Below, one piece after another: positions 8,366-16,185 of a stretch of 64,000 nt of DNA. The stretch's first letter is position 1, and the number at the start of each line of letters is the position of its first letter. The notes beneath the pieces are model-generated. The model was not told the DNA's origin, did no database searches, and worked only from the letters and a program-made list of their open reading frames with translations. The stretch is taken from NCBI RefSeq assembly GCF_003610355.1, contig NZ_RAPY01000004.1:248001-312000 (forward strand), written 5' to 3'. A program made the position numbers and the translations under genes. The DNA is from Sphingobacterium detergens. Lineage in GTDB: Bacteria > Bacteroidota > Bacteroidia > Sphingobacteriales > Sphingobacteriaceae.

Positions 8366-8396
8366 TTTTATTTTTAGAGAAATTTATCTATTTTTG
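8366..8396 (+). promoter_or_regulatory. Candidate promoter for the RNA-repair operon
   Basis: TATTTTTG at 8389-8396 matches the TAnnTTTG -7 box, with TTTT 19 nt upstream at 8366-8369 in the -33 position. Transcription would start near 8403, giving a 150-nt leader before the RNA ligase ATG at 8554. Both boxes lie in generally T-rich DNA, so confidence is limited. Confidence 0.35.
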
Positions 8397-8553
8397 CCGA
8401 AATAGATCATAATTGTTATACATTTTTAGAACGTAAGGTCATGTAATACTGTGCCAATATGCAGGAAGAATTTAATCAGATGGGATAGATGCCCAACTCG
8501 ATTACTGCTATACCTGTGTTTTTAATCAGTATTATTCACTTTAATTTAAAAAA

Positions 8554-9252
8554 ATGGAATCAACAAAATATGGTCGTACCTACCATTTTCCTTTTTCACC
8601 GGGAACCAGCAGTGACGATCGTTTTAATCATGAGTACTGGACGGATATACAATCCTTTTCACAGCTACTTTACACTGAAAAATTGGATGGCGAAAACAAT
8701 TGTCTATCCAAACGAGGTGTATTTGCCCGGTCACATGCTGCTCCAACGACATCCCCCTGGACAGCACAATTACGGGAACATTGGGGACGATTGAAAAATG
8801 ATTTGGGCGACCTGGAGTTTTTCGGTGAAAACCTTTATGCGGTTCATTCTATAGCGTATACACAGTTGGAGCATTATTACTTTGTATTTGCGGCTCGAAT
8901 CAACGAGGTCTGGCTTTCATGGGAGGAAGTTACCTTCTATGCTAACTTGTTTGACTTGCCGACGGTACCAGTATTGCGATCGGACAGTGTACGAGATCTG
9001 ACGGAAACACAGTTGGAAAAAACTGTACAACACCTGGCATCTCAACCTTCGATCTTTGGGTCTGTAGATCCTGGAACAGGAATTAGCTGTACCTCAGAAG
9101 GTCTGGTTTGCCGAAATGCGGGGGCTTATCCCGCCTCCAAATTTCAGCATAATATCTTTAAGTATGTGCGAAAAGGACATGTACAGACGGATGAACATTG
9201 GACTAAAGCCTGGAAAAGAACAAAACTTATTTGGGAAAGGGGAAAAAACTAA
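8554..9252 (+). CDS. RNA ligase family protein (nucleotidyltransferase), 232 aa
   Basis: The covalent nucleotidyltransferase signature is complete. Motif I is EKLDGEN (about residues 43-49, with the lysine that would carry AMP). Motif III is FFGENLYAVHSI (about 90-101), motif IV SEGLVCR (about 187-193) and motif V-like FKYVRKGHV (about 209-217). The length fits a minimal Rnl2-like RNA ligase core without an extra C-terminal domain. It should seal 5'-phosphate and 3'-OH RNA ends using ATP. Its stop TAA overlaps the ATG of the HD-Pnk gene by one base, so the two are translationally coupled. Bacterial HD-Pnk enzymes are known to be often encoded with such a ligase, which supports a joint RNA-repair role. 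Confidence 0.88.
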   Translation: MESTKYGRTYHFPFSPGTSSDDRFNHEYWTDIQSFSQLLYTEKLDGENNCLSKRGVFARSHAAPTTSPWTAQLREHWGRLKNDLGDLEFFGENLYAVHSIAYTQLEHYYFVFAARINEVWLSWEEVTFYANLFDLPTVPVLRSDSVRDLTETQLEKTVQHLASQPSIFGSVDPGTGISCTSEGLVCRNAGAYPASKFQHNIFKYVRKGHVQTDEHWTKAWKRTKLIWERGKN

Positions 9253-10361
9253 TGGAATGGAAATTAACAACAGATAAAGATTGGCTAAAACTGGAAAAGC
9301 AATTTTCCTGGGTAGAAGCTATGCAGAATGTTCCGCAGGATCCGATTCATCACGCAGAAGGTAATGTTGCTATTCATACCCAGCTAGTGCTTGAGCAATT
9401 GCAACAATCCAATATCTATAGGAAATTAGGTAGGCAACGACAAGAGCTGCTTTGGGCTGCCGCATTACTGCACGACGTCGAAAAAATGTCTACGACCGTA
9501 GTCGATGGACAGGGACGGATTAGTTCGCCAAGTCATGCGCGAAAAGGTGCACAGACAGCACGTGAAATATTGTTTCGTGATGTGGAAACTCCCTTTTCCC
9601 TACGGGAAGAAATTGTAGGTTTGGTTCGTTTTCATGGTCTGCCGCTCTGGCTGATGGACAAAGTTGATCCAATGTGTAGCGCGTTAGAGGCATCATTAAG
9701 GGTAAATATGCTAGAATTGAAACTGCTAGCCGAGGCTGATGCCAAAGGGCGAATATGTCAGGATCAAGGAGCATTGCTTGATACGCTAGAGCTATTTGAA
9801 CTGTATGTAAAAGAGATTGACTGCTGGGAGTCACCTCGATCTTTTTCGACCCCAAATGCTCAATTTACCTACTTCAACAGGGCGGATGGTTATGTGGATT
9901 ATATTCCTTTTGATAATTTTAGATCAACGGTCATCATGCTGTCTGGGTTGCCTGGTATGGGAAAGGATCATTACATCGCTAACCATAACAAGGATATACC
10001 AGTCATTAGTCTTGACGATATTCGTCGTAAATATCGTATCGAACCAACAGATAGAAAGCGGAATGGTTGGGTAGTGCAAAAAGCGAAAGAACAGGCTAAG
10101 ATTTATCTACGCCAGGGCCAAGACTTTATATGGAATGCAACTAATATCACGGCCTTAATGCGGAAGCAGTTGATAGACCTCTTTGTTAGTTACCAGGCCT
10201 ATGTTGAGCTCGTCTATATCGAAAAACCATACCGTCAATGGCGCGTACAAAATCGAGATAGAGCCTATCCGCTGCCAGATGCTGTATTGGATAAAATGCT
10301 CCATAACTTGGAAGTACCACAACTGACGGAAGCACATGAGCTCCGTTATATAGTTGAATAA
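9252..10361 (+). CDS. HD-Pnk: HD phosphoesterase fused to 5'-OH polynucleotide kinase, 369 aa
   Basis: The N-terminal half is an HD phosphohydrolase, with H..H in HHAEGNVAIHTQ, then ALLHDVEK (about residues 76-83) and SHARKGAQ. The C-terminal half is a P-loop kinase, with Walker A GLPGMGKDH (about 237-245), SLDDIRRKY carrying the Asp/Arg pair typical of Pnk active sites, and an arginine-rich lid (RQWRVQNRDR). In the characterised Runella HD-Pnk, the HD domain removes 2',3'-cyclic or 3' phosphates and the kinase phosphorylates 5'-OH ends. Walker A has Asp instead of Ser/Thr after Lys, an oddity. I chose the ATG at 9252, which overlaps the ligase stop, over an in-frame ATG 21 nt upstream inside the ligase. 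A weak stem (TAACTCA/TGAGTTA, 10359-10389) follows the gene. Confidence 0.9.
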   Translation: MEWKLTTDKDWLKLEKQFSWVEAMQNVPQDPIHHAEGNVAIHTQLVLEQLQQSNIYRKLGRQRQELLWAAALLHDVEKMSTTVVDGQGRISSPSHARKGAQTAREILFRDVETPFSLREEIVGLVRFHGLPLWLMDKVDPMCSALEASLRVNMLELKLLAEADAKGRICQDQGALLDTLELFELYVKEIDCWESPRSFSTPNAQFTYFNRADGYVDYIPFDNFRSTVIMLSGLPGMGKDHYIANHNKDIPVISLDDIRRKYRIEPTDRKRNGWVVQKAKEQAKIYLRQGQDFIWNATNITALMRKQLIDLFVSYQAYVELVYIEKPYRQWRVQNRDRAYPLPDAVLDKMLHNLEVPQLTEAHELRYIVE

Positions 10362-10698
10362 CTCATAACCTCAGGTTGTTTTTGAGTTACGCACTAAAAA
10401 ATCTATTTAAAAAATCAATATTTTTGATAAACCTCATCACCAAGTGAACGCTTATTTAGAGCATGAAATGCTCGGAAGCGGGATCTTTGGTGTTGATAGG
10501 TTAGTCTATCTCTTGTATTTTGGAGGAGTGAATATTGCTTGATTTATTTGGATGATTTATTGGCAAAAAAATTGCTTACAGAGTTTATCCGATGATGATA
10601 AGTAGTGTTTACTTAAACCATATGGACAAATGGGGACCGCATAATGAAAAGTTCAGCTCTGAAATAGCTTTGCATTTTAGGAGGATAGCTCCTTTATT
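10362..10698. other. Intergenic region before folK-like gene; no confident gene
   Basis: About 340 bp. It holds a weak 7-bp stem overlapping the HD-Pnk stop (10359-10389). It also holds a 39-codon frame, 10622-10738 (MDKWGPHNEKFSSE...), that overlaps the next gene's start in another frame. The peptide has a natural-looking composition but no recognised family, so I do not call it a gene. Confidence 0.4.
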
Positions 10699-11232
10699 AT
10701 GGGACGGATCCTGTATATTGATGGCGTTGAACGTTTAGCTCACCGACTGGTTCAAAAGGGACATAAGAAGAAAATGAAAGGAACGAAAGCATATGCACTT
10801 TGCGCTACGGATAATGTAAAGAGATCTAAAGACGATCAAATCAATACGGCTTTGATCTTGTTAGGCTCTAATATCGATCCTGAAGAAAATATCATCAGCG
10901 CCCTGAATTATATTCAGAAATTGGGAACGATGGGCAACCAAACGGATTTTATATATACTAAACCCCTTCAATTTGAAGCCCAGCCTGATTTTTTGAATGG
11001 CGCATTATTATTGCATACCTGTTTACCTTTGGAGGAATTACAGCGTAAATTAAAACAGATCGAATTGGATATGGGACGCCTCAGCAACGAGAATAAGAAC
11101 ACGCCTCGAATCATCGATCTAGATATAATTACTTTCAATGGAAGCATTGCCGATGAAAAAGATATTGTACAGCTCCCTTTCTTGTATGACTTTGTAAAAC
11201 AACTACAACCCGAAATATTCAAATGGCAATAG
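10699..11232 (+). CDS. folK: HPPK: 2-amino-4-hydroxy-6-hydroxymethyldihydropteridine diphosphokinase-like
   Basis: From about residue 50 the sequence matches HPPK. TALILLGSNIDPEENI is the N-terminal substrate-binding strand and loop, and the signature PRIIDLDIITFNG (about 133-145) carries the two metal-binding aspartates. The enzyme transfers pyrophosphate from ATP to the pterin in folate synthesis. The domain is about 125 aa, slightly short at the C-terminus compared with the usual 155-160. The first 48 residues (basic, MGRILYIDGVERLAHRLVQ...) are not part of HPPK. The true start may be the ATG at 10774, or the extension may be left over from another gene. No other folate genes are adjacent. 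It could be a secondary folK. Confidence 0.75.
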   Translation: MGRILYIDGVERLAHRLVQKGHKKKMKGTKAYALCATDNVKRSKDDQINTALILLGSNIDPEENIISALNYIQKLGTMGNQTDFIYTKPLQFEAQPDFLNGALLLHTCLPLEELQRKLKQIELDMGRLSNENKNTPRIIDLDIITFNGSIADEKDIVQLPFLYDFVKQLQPEIFKWQ

Positions 11233-11335
11233 AGAATTCGTGATCTTTTGTATATTTGATAGACGATTACCTTATTTTAGTGAATAGCACAGAGTAATTT
11301 ATAGCCACAAGCAATTTTGTTTTTTTAATCTATAG

Positions 11336-12049
11336 GTGTATGTTATTACGACAACAGTTATTGGTATGGTAGGTATAATAATCATATTGATTATATCTTG
11401 GCTTTTGCTGTGGATCCTCGAGCGGAAGAATCTTAATGTTCTCGGACTTGTTCCAACGAAAAATAGGCTTGGAAATTTGTGTGTAGGATTTTTTATGGCG
11501 GGTCTGTTATGTGCTGTCTATCATTATATAAAAGTTGCGGCGGTACACAATTTTTGGATGCTTAATCCGAAACTTTCCGGTGCTAATTTGATCAATAGTA
11601 CATGGTGGATCATAAAATCTGTCCTTTTCGAAGAACTGTTGTTTAGAGGTGCACTACTTTATATCATGATAAAAAAGCTGGGATCTAGATGGGGCTGTCT
11701 GCTTTCCGCTGGAGCTTTTGGTGTTTACCATTGGTTTTCCTATGGTCTTTTTGGAAATCCAATACAGATGCTGACGATATTGTTGATGACAGGGCTTTTT
11801 GGATGGGTATTAGCCAAAGCTTATGATGTGACAAAATCTCTTTATCTGCCTATAGCTTTTCACCTCGGTTGGAATGTCGTCAATATTTTGCTGTTTTCCA
11901 ATGGACCTTTGGGGGCACAACTATTGGTTAGAGCCAATGATAACCAAGCACAAGGCCTTGTCTCACTATTGATTTTTCTTTTCCAAATGCTTGCACTCCC
12001 TATATTTGGTTATTTATATATTCGGAAATATGGCCACACATGGTCCTGA
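11336..12049 (+). CDS. CPBP family intramembrane metalloprotease (CAAX/Abi), 237 aa
   Basis: A polytopic membrane protein with about six to seven hydrophobic segments and the three CPBP motifs: FEELLFRGAL (about residues 98-107, EExxxR), GVYHWFSYG (about 131-139, FxxxH-like) and HLGWNVVN (about 180-187, HxxxN). These glutamate and histidine residues form the intramembrane catalytic site. Family members process prenylated proteins or peptides, and some act in bacteriocin self-immunity. The start is GTG at 11336, or an ATG at 11366 would give a shorter first helix. It converges with the DUF2255 gene with only 2 bp between stops. Confidence 0.85.
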   Translation: MYVITTTVIGMVGIIIILIISWLLLWILERKNLNVLGLVPTKNRLGNLCVGFFMAGLLCAVYHYIKVAAVHNFWMLNPKLSGANLINSTWWIIKSVLFEELLFRGALLYIMIKKLGSRWGCLLSAGAFGVYHWFSYGLFGNPIQMLTILLMTGLFGWVLAKAYDVTKSLYLPIAFHLGWNVVNILLFSNGPLGAQLLVRANDNQAQGLVSLLIFLFQMLALPIFGYLYIRKYGHTWS

Positions 12050-12051
12050 TT

Positions 12052-12480
12052 TCAAATGATGCTTGAATTCGGTTGTATAACGGGAGACTTGAATTCATCG
12101 ATCATAAATTCCATAGTTTTAGCAACATGCTTTTCAGCGATAATAGATTGCGCATAAACACTATTGTAGCCCTGGTTATATTTTGTTAGATAGGCCTGAT
12201 TAATTGCAGTAGTCAACTCAGGGCTATCATCTACGGTTGTTGCCCATATTGGGTAAAGAATTGTACCACATTTAATCTGGCCAATTGGATTTTTCAAAAA
12301 ACTATTGTACCAACTTCTTTCAGCCAATCCCCAAGATCTTGCAAATATTCGACCTTGAACAACCACCATCCAGATATCTAAAAAATCAGGTCTTCCAACC
12401 CCTGCTTTTATACCAATGAGGTTATTGTTTTGGATGTAATCTAATACTTCTTGTTTACACATTCTCTTTGTTTTTTTCAA
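12052..12480 (-). CDS. DUF2255 family protein, 142 aa
   Basis: The core RPDFLDIWMVVVQGRIFARSWGLAERSWYNSFLKNP (about residues 29-64) matches the DUF2255 pattern of 'iWvVvvdg.vyvRS..g....Wyr.a...p'. The C-terminus, YLTKYNQGYN...IIAEKHVAKTMEFMI, is helical. The family fold resembles flavin-binding split barrels, but the activity is unestablished. The start could also be the ATG at 12462. It converges tightly with the CPBP protease and is 88 bp downstream of the LytTR gene on the same strand, so co-transcription with that regulator is possible. Confidence 0.7.
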   Translation of the reverse strand: MKKTKRMCKQEVLDYIQNNNLIGIKAGVGRPDFLDIWMVVVQGRIFARSWGLAERSWYNSFLKNPIGQIKCGTILYPIWATTVDDSPELTTAINQAYLTKYNQGYNSVYAQSIIAEKHVAKTMEFMIDEFKSPVIQPNSSII

Positions 12481-12567
12481 AGTTAAAATGAAAGAGAGGG
12501 GTTAGAAACTTTTTTATATAACTTGCTAGAAATAATATGTGAATGGCTCTTTAGGATATGTAGGTTG

Positions 12568-12933
12568 TCAGAGCATCATCTTATTGAGTGTGTTGGTAAG
12601 ACAATCTCGATAGCTCTTTGCAACCGTTACTTTTAGATCACCGGATATAAGCTGATTGTCTTCAAAAGATTCAATATTGTTGAGATTAACTATGTACGAA
12701 TTGTGAACGCGCATAAATTCTTGCGGTAAGCTTTCGATTAGATCTTTGAGACTTTTGTAATAGATATACTTTTTGTGCCTTGTCGTATGAATTTCGACAT
12801 AGTTTCCCAATCCTTTGATCACGTTGATTTCATTAAAAAAAAGCTTTAGCAATTTTTTATCTGTTTTGATAAAGGCAAAAGTCCGATCTTCCATGATAGT
12901 CTCCATTAAGCCATATGGGCATGAATAATTCAA
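12568..12933 (-). CDS. Stand-alone LytTR DNA-binding domain protein, 121 aa
   Basis: Nearly the whole protein is one LytTR domain: INVIKGLGNYVEIHTTRHKKYIYYKSLKDLIESLPQEFMRVHNSYIVNLNNIESF (about residues 36-90), with the conserved 'F.RvH.SyiVN...I' element. There is no receiver domain, so it is not a classical response regulator. Such minimal LytTR proteins in Bacteroidota often act with a partner sensor or membrane protein not seen here. The start at 12933 gives 13 extra residues over the ATG at 12894 (MEDRTFAFIK), which is the more usual beginning. It is divergent from the Crp/Fnr-type gene 235 bp away. Confidence 0.85.
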   Translation of the reverse strand: MNYSCPYGLMETIMEDRTFAFIKTDKKLLKLFFNEINVIKGLGNYVEIHTTRHKKYIYYKSLKDLIESLPQEFMRVHNSYIVNLNNIESFEDNQLISGDLKVTVAKSYRDCLTNTLNKMML

Positions 12934-13168
12934 ATATAGAAATTATCAGAAGAAAAGCTGGAGATGTTAATACCTTCTATTAAAAGATTTTTGCCAATAA
13001 AGCGGAGGTATGTTCTTTGAGCAATTAGCGATCAGAAACCTCCATGTTGATTTTTACAATGTTGTTGATTGTGTTTGAAAGTGTTACTTATGCTTTGTCC
13101 GAATTAACTTTTTATAGTACCTTGCATTAGATGGTGAAATATGGACTGTCAAAATAAAATGAAAGCCA

Positions 13169-13741
13169 TTGGAAAGATTTAGAGCACATTTGGAGAAATT
13201 TATTCAGATTGATGATGTAACATTTGAGCGTATATCAACATACTTTAACATAAATTCAGTTGCAAAAAAGGAGAATATGCTGGAAGAAGGCCAAATCTGC
13301 AGGTATCACTATTTTGTGTTAAAAGGAATATTACGTAAGTTTTTTGTAAATGAAAAAGGTGTGGAACAAACCACTGAATTTGCTATTGAAAACTGGTGGC
13401 TCACGGACAATATGGCTTATGAAAATAAGCGTGTGAGTTCATTCTATATACAAGCTGTTGAAAACTCGGAAGTTTTATATATTAGTCAGGAAAATCAGGA
13501 AAAATTGATGGCGGAATTTCCATTGATGGAACGCTATTTTCGTTTTGTATATCAGAGAGCATATGCGGCGGCACAAATGCGTGTTAAATATCTTTTTTCG
13601 TTACCTAAAGAGGAGTTTTATCGCGATATGTTACGTAAATACCCCGAGTTTGTGCAACGTGTACCACAATATCTTATTGCATCTTTTTTGGGCTTTACTC
13701 CAGAATATCTGAGTGAAATTCGAAAAAAAATAAATACCTAA
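13169..13741 (+). CDS. Crp/Fnr-family regulator (cyclic-nucleotide-binding-like), 190 aa
   Basis: Residues about 18-115 form the double-stranded beta-helix of the cNMP-binding domain (VAKKENMLEEGQICRYHYFVLKGILRKFFVNEKGVEQTTEFAIENWWLTD). The C-terminal 45 residues form the winged helix (RVPQYLIASFLGFTPEYLSEIRKKI). The typical Bacteroidota members respond to stress or unknown ligands and lack the cAMP-contacting arginine signature. An in-frame TGA at 13160-13162 means translation must start at the TTG at 13169 or later. A 7-codon ATG frame (13159-13182) overlaps that start. It is divergent from the LytTR gene. Confidence 0.85.
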   Translation: MERFRAHLEKFIQIDDVTFERISTYFNINSVAKKENMLEEGQICRYHYFVLKGILRKFFVNEKGVEQTTEFAIENWWLTDNMAYENKRVSSFYIQAVENSEVLYISQENQEKLMAEFPLMERYFRFVYQRAYAAAQMRVKYLFSLPKEEFYRDMLRKYPEFVQRVPQYLIASFLGFTPEYLSEIRKKINT

Positions 13742-13766
13742 AAGACCTCTAACATTGTTGAGAAAA

Positions 13767-14252
13767 CTAATAACACTGGTCCGAATCGGTTATCCGATAA
13801 GGGCTAGTTAGAAAATGTAGATTGTGTTCTTTTGCATAATCGCTAATCAAATTATTGAATTTTTCAATAGCTTTTTCTTCAGATCGAGCAAAACAATGTA
13901 AGTTGATCTCCATTGGTTTTTCTGACGTAGCGTCATCTACACGGAGTCGACCGACTTCTGAAAGAACCACGGCAAATGAAGTTTTGCAGATTTCAATTTC
14001 TAATTTATTGTCAATCAATTGTGAGGAAATACTATAATAGGAATCATTATTCTGGATTTCATCTTGAAAGGGATCCAAAAAAGTAGGTACAATAGAACGA
14101 TAGCCATATTTCGCGTTGCCAAAAAAATGATCAATATATTCCTGTGCTTTTTCATAAGTAGAAAAAACACCTTCTAGGTTAGTGAATACATCTGGATCTT
14201 CTTTAATTTCTTTTGAAACTACCGTATATACCTTAATGGAGTTGGTTGTCAT
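13767..14252 (-). CDS. Hypothetical protein, 161 aa
   Basis: A soluble 161-residue protein, with no recognised family. It opens with KVYTVVSKEIKEDPDVF...LEGVFSTYEKAQEYIDHFFG (residues 7-46), a pattern often seen where a helix follows a beta strand. It ends with LHCFARSEEKAIEKFNNLISDYAKEHNL (about 117-144). Two similar 'yeKAqeyi / eeKAiekf' units suggest an internal duplication of a small alpha/beta element. It converges with the Crp/Fnr gene (26 bp between stops). Its start at 14252 is followed upstream by 950 bp without genes. Confidence 0.6.
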   Translation of the reverse strand: MTTNSIKVYTVVSKEIKEDPDVFTNLEGVFSTYEKAQEYIDHFFGNAKYGYRSIVPTFLDPFQDEIQNNDSYYSISSQLIDNKLEIEICKTSFAVVLSEVGRLRVDDATSEKPMEINLHCFARSEEKAIEKFNNLISDYAKEHNLHFLTSPYRITDSDQCY

Positions 14253-15202
14253 ATTTTAAAATGCTACTGTCTATAAGTTAAGTGAAGTTTTTCTGCAAAA
14301 AAACCAATTTAAAATTTCATCAATGAGATCTTCAAAGATAAAATCGTCTTTTTAAAATAAAAAAATTTCCTTTGTCTACTTTGTAGCCTATTTGGAATAT
14401 ATGTTTGTGCTTTAAAGTTGTGTATAATTTTCGTATTCTCCAAATTTTTTACTGATTGTTTTTATTTTATTTTTTAAAATAGAGGGGTGATCCTGTTTTA
14501 GGGTAAAAGAGAAAAACCTATTAAGAACCATGGAAATTCCCAAAATGACTATAGTGACTGTGTGGTCAGAAATTCAATAGTCATAATGATCACTGAAGCG
14601 TACATGAAAAAGTACTGTTAATTTTGATATGGATAGTAGGGGGCTATTATCTTAGTTATGGACTATTTTATTATCCTGAATAGGAATAGCCTTTCAAAAG
14701 AGTTATATAACAATTTTAAATGACTGAGACTATTTAATTGTACCGATGTAAGAGAAGAGGGGGCTGTATTGGGAATAAGTGTTAAGCCAAATATGAATCA
14801 GAGAATAACGACGATTTATGATGTGGTATGATTTGAACAATGGAGAAAACTTGAATGATTGGAATATCCTGTTTGAAAATGTATTTTGAATAAAATAAGC
14901 GTATGGATCGTCAATAAATGGAAATAAAAAAAGGTTTCCAAACGGGGAGAATGAAAACCTTAAATAACCAATTATAAACCTAAATTATGATATGACAAAG
15001 GTAGTGTACTTTGTACACTTTAGCAAATTTTTTTTAAAATTTATTATAATAATTCAAAACACTGCTGCTATAACAGAAGAATTGAGATTATGAATTTTAC
15101 CTAATCCTCATCGATAGGATTTATTTTTAGGAGAATTTGAAAGTTTGATTAAGTTTGTAATGAAGAAATACCTTGGAATAAAATTTTTTGAGTACGATAT
15201 AT
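14253..15202. other. Long intergenic region holding small-RNA copy A
   Basis: About 950 bp without a convincing ORF on either strand. The section 14260-14480 is extremely AT-rich, while 14500-14900 is more balanced and may be decayed sequence, but no protein fragment is recognisable. The 14926-15027 part is copy A of the repeated small-RNA unit. No terminal inverted repeats or target-site duplications were seen. Confidence 0.5.
14926..14990 (-). ncRNA. Repeated small RNA, copy A
   Basis: The minus strand carries a -33 TTTG (15024-15027), a 20-nt spacer and a -7 TACCTTTG (14996-15003), so transcription should start near 14990. The predicted RNA has the family's invariant 5' segment and then a terminator hairpin: arms GAAAACCTT on the plus strand at 14953-14961 and AAGGTTTCC at 14931-14939, with one mismatch unique to this copy. 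The invariant 13-nt loop (RNA sense AUUCUCCCCGUUU) is followed by a T-run to 14926. The promoter spacer contains the perfect palindrome AGTGTA-N5-TACACT (15003-15019). No ORF overlaps it. Confidence 0.65.
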
Positions 15203-15703
15203 ATGGATACTTTTATTTGCCAAAATTGCGGCGCAGAACATACGGAACTACCATCCTTATCATTTAATGCCCCTTTTCATTATGATATATTAGACCCCGC
15301 TGATAAAGAGAGTCTTGCAGATAAAGATGATGATTTTTGTGTCATCAATCATAAAGATCAGATCGATTATTTTATTCGTGTTATTTTGCAGATTCCTATT
15401 TTGGATCATGACGAAACCTTAGATTATGGTGTTTGGGTTTCGGTAAGCAAAGAAACGATAGACGATTATCGCCTTATATTTTCGGCTAAGGAGGCCGAGG
15501 AAAAAAGCTATTTTGGTATGCTATGTAATGAGATAACAGATTATGAAATTTCTACAATTGGACTTTATATGCAGGTCTCATGCCAATTGAATGGTTATCG
15601 GCCATTATTAATACCTTATGAGTCTGAACATCCATTGGTACAGGATTGGTCGAATGGTATTAGTAGAGATGAGGCTGTTAGACGAGTTAATTCTGTGACT
15701 TAG
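15203..15703 (+). CDS. DUF2199 domain protein, 166 aa
   Basis: The N-terminus FICQNCGAEHTELPSLSFNAPFHY shows the CxxC-x-x-xH zinc-ribbon-like start and 'aP..y' continuation of DUF2199. The middle part, DYFIRVILQIPILDHDETLDYGVWVSVSKE, is the family's most conserved stretch. Family function is unknown. I chose the ATG at 15203 because it places the CxxC near the N-terminus as in relatives; an in-frame TTG at 15188 would add five residues. It stands alone between small-RNA copy A and the DUF1080 operon. Length is normal for the family. Confidence 0.8.
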   Translation: MDTFICQNCGAEHTELPSLSFNAPFHYDILDPADKESLADKDDDFCVINHKDQIDYFIRVILQIPILDHDETLDYGVWVSVSKETIDDYRLIFSAKEAEEKSYFGMLCNEITDYEISTIGLYMQVSCQLNGYRPLLIPYESEHPLVQDWSNGISRDEAVRRVNSVT

Positions 15704-16185
15704 ATTTCTCGAATCGTTAGTGTTTCATTTTTACCTAGAAGCCTATTCTTTCGATGCAGGTTCGTTTTAGGACTATACTATTTTACCACAGTGTATCTAT
15801 TTGTTTTCGTGGCTTTTAGTTTTCTTTAGGTGTATTTATACCTAATTGTTTGCGCTATAAGTGCAAAGGCTATACGGTGTTTTTGTCATATTTTCATTAC
15901 GATTGTTTTACGTATTGGCTTTTCTATTGTTTCAAACGTTTTCGTAAATAAATCGTACCATTTGATTCGTTTCACCTATATTAATTGATATCTTGTTTTA
16001 TGAAAGCCAATTGAAAAAATAACCAATGGCTGAGGGCGGTGTACCGATCTCCTAAATCGAGAGGGATTAAACTGTATTATAACTTTAATATCCCAATATT
16101 GAAAAATAGCGTACACATAGTGTGATTAATAGACCAATATTCAATAAATAAACCGGGCATACGAGCTCAAGAAGTAATTATCTCA
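15704..16185. other. Intergenic promoter region of the DUF1080 operon; no gene seen
   Basis: About 480 bp, T-rich on the left. At about 15929-15945 there is a sequence (TTTCAAACGTTTTCGTA) resembling a LacI-type operator, an imperfect palindrome centred on ACGTTT. It could regulate the downstream sugar operon, but nothing else supports it. No RNA gene or repeat was recognised. Confidence 0.4.

Noticed and set aside
8489..8794. 101-codon frame overlapping the RNA ligase start
   Set aside because: Overlaps the motif-rich ligase frame and shows no domain; a chance frame.
10622..10738. A 39-codon frame before folK
   Set aside because: Short, with no family match and overlapping the next gene; kept only as a possible remnant.
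14500..14900. Possible decayed gene or IS fragment in the 950-bp intergenic region
   Set aside because: No recognisable protein fragment or inverted repeat on either strand.
15929..15945. LacI-type operator-like site before the DUF1080 gene
   Set aside because: Imperfect palindrome without a LacI-family gene in the window; not strong enough to call.
2962..16128. Recurring ATAGTGTGATT at about 2962, 6822 and 16117
   Set aside because: Only 11 bp, with no shared context, strand logic or palindrome; likely chance in AT-rich DNA.
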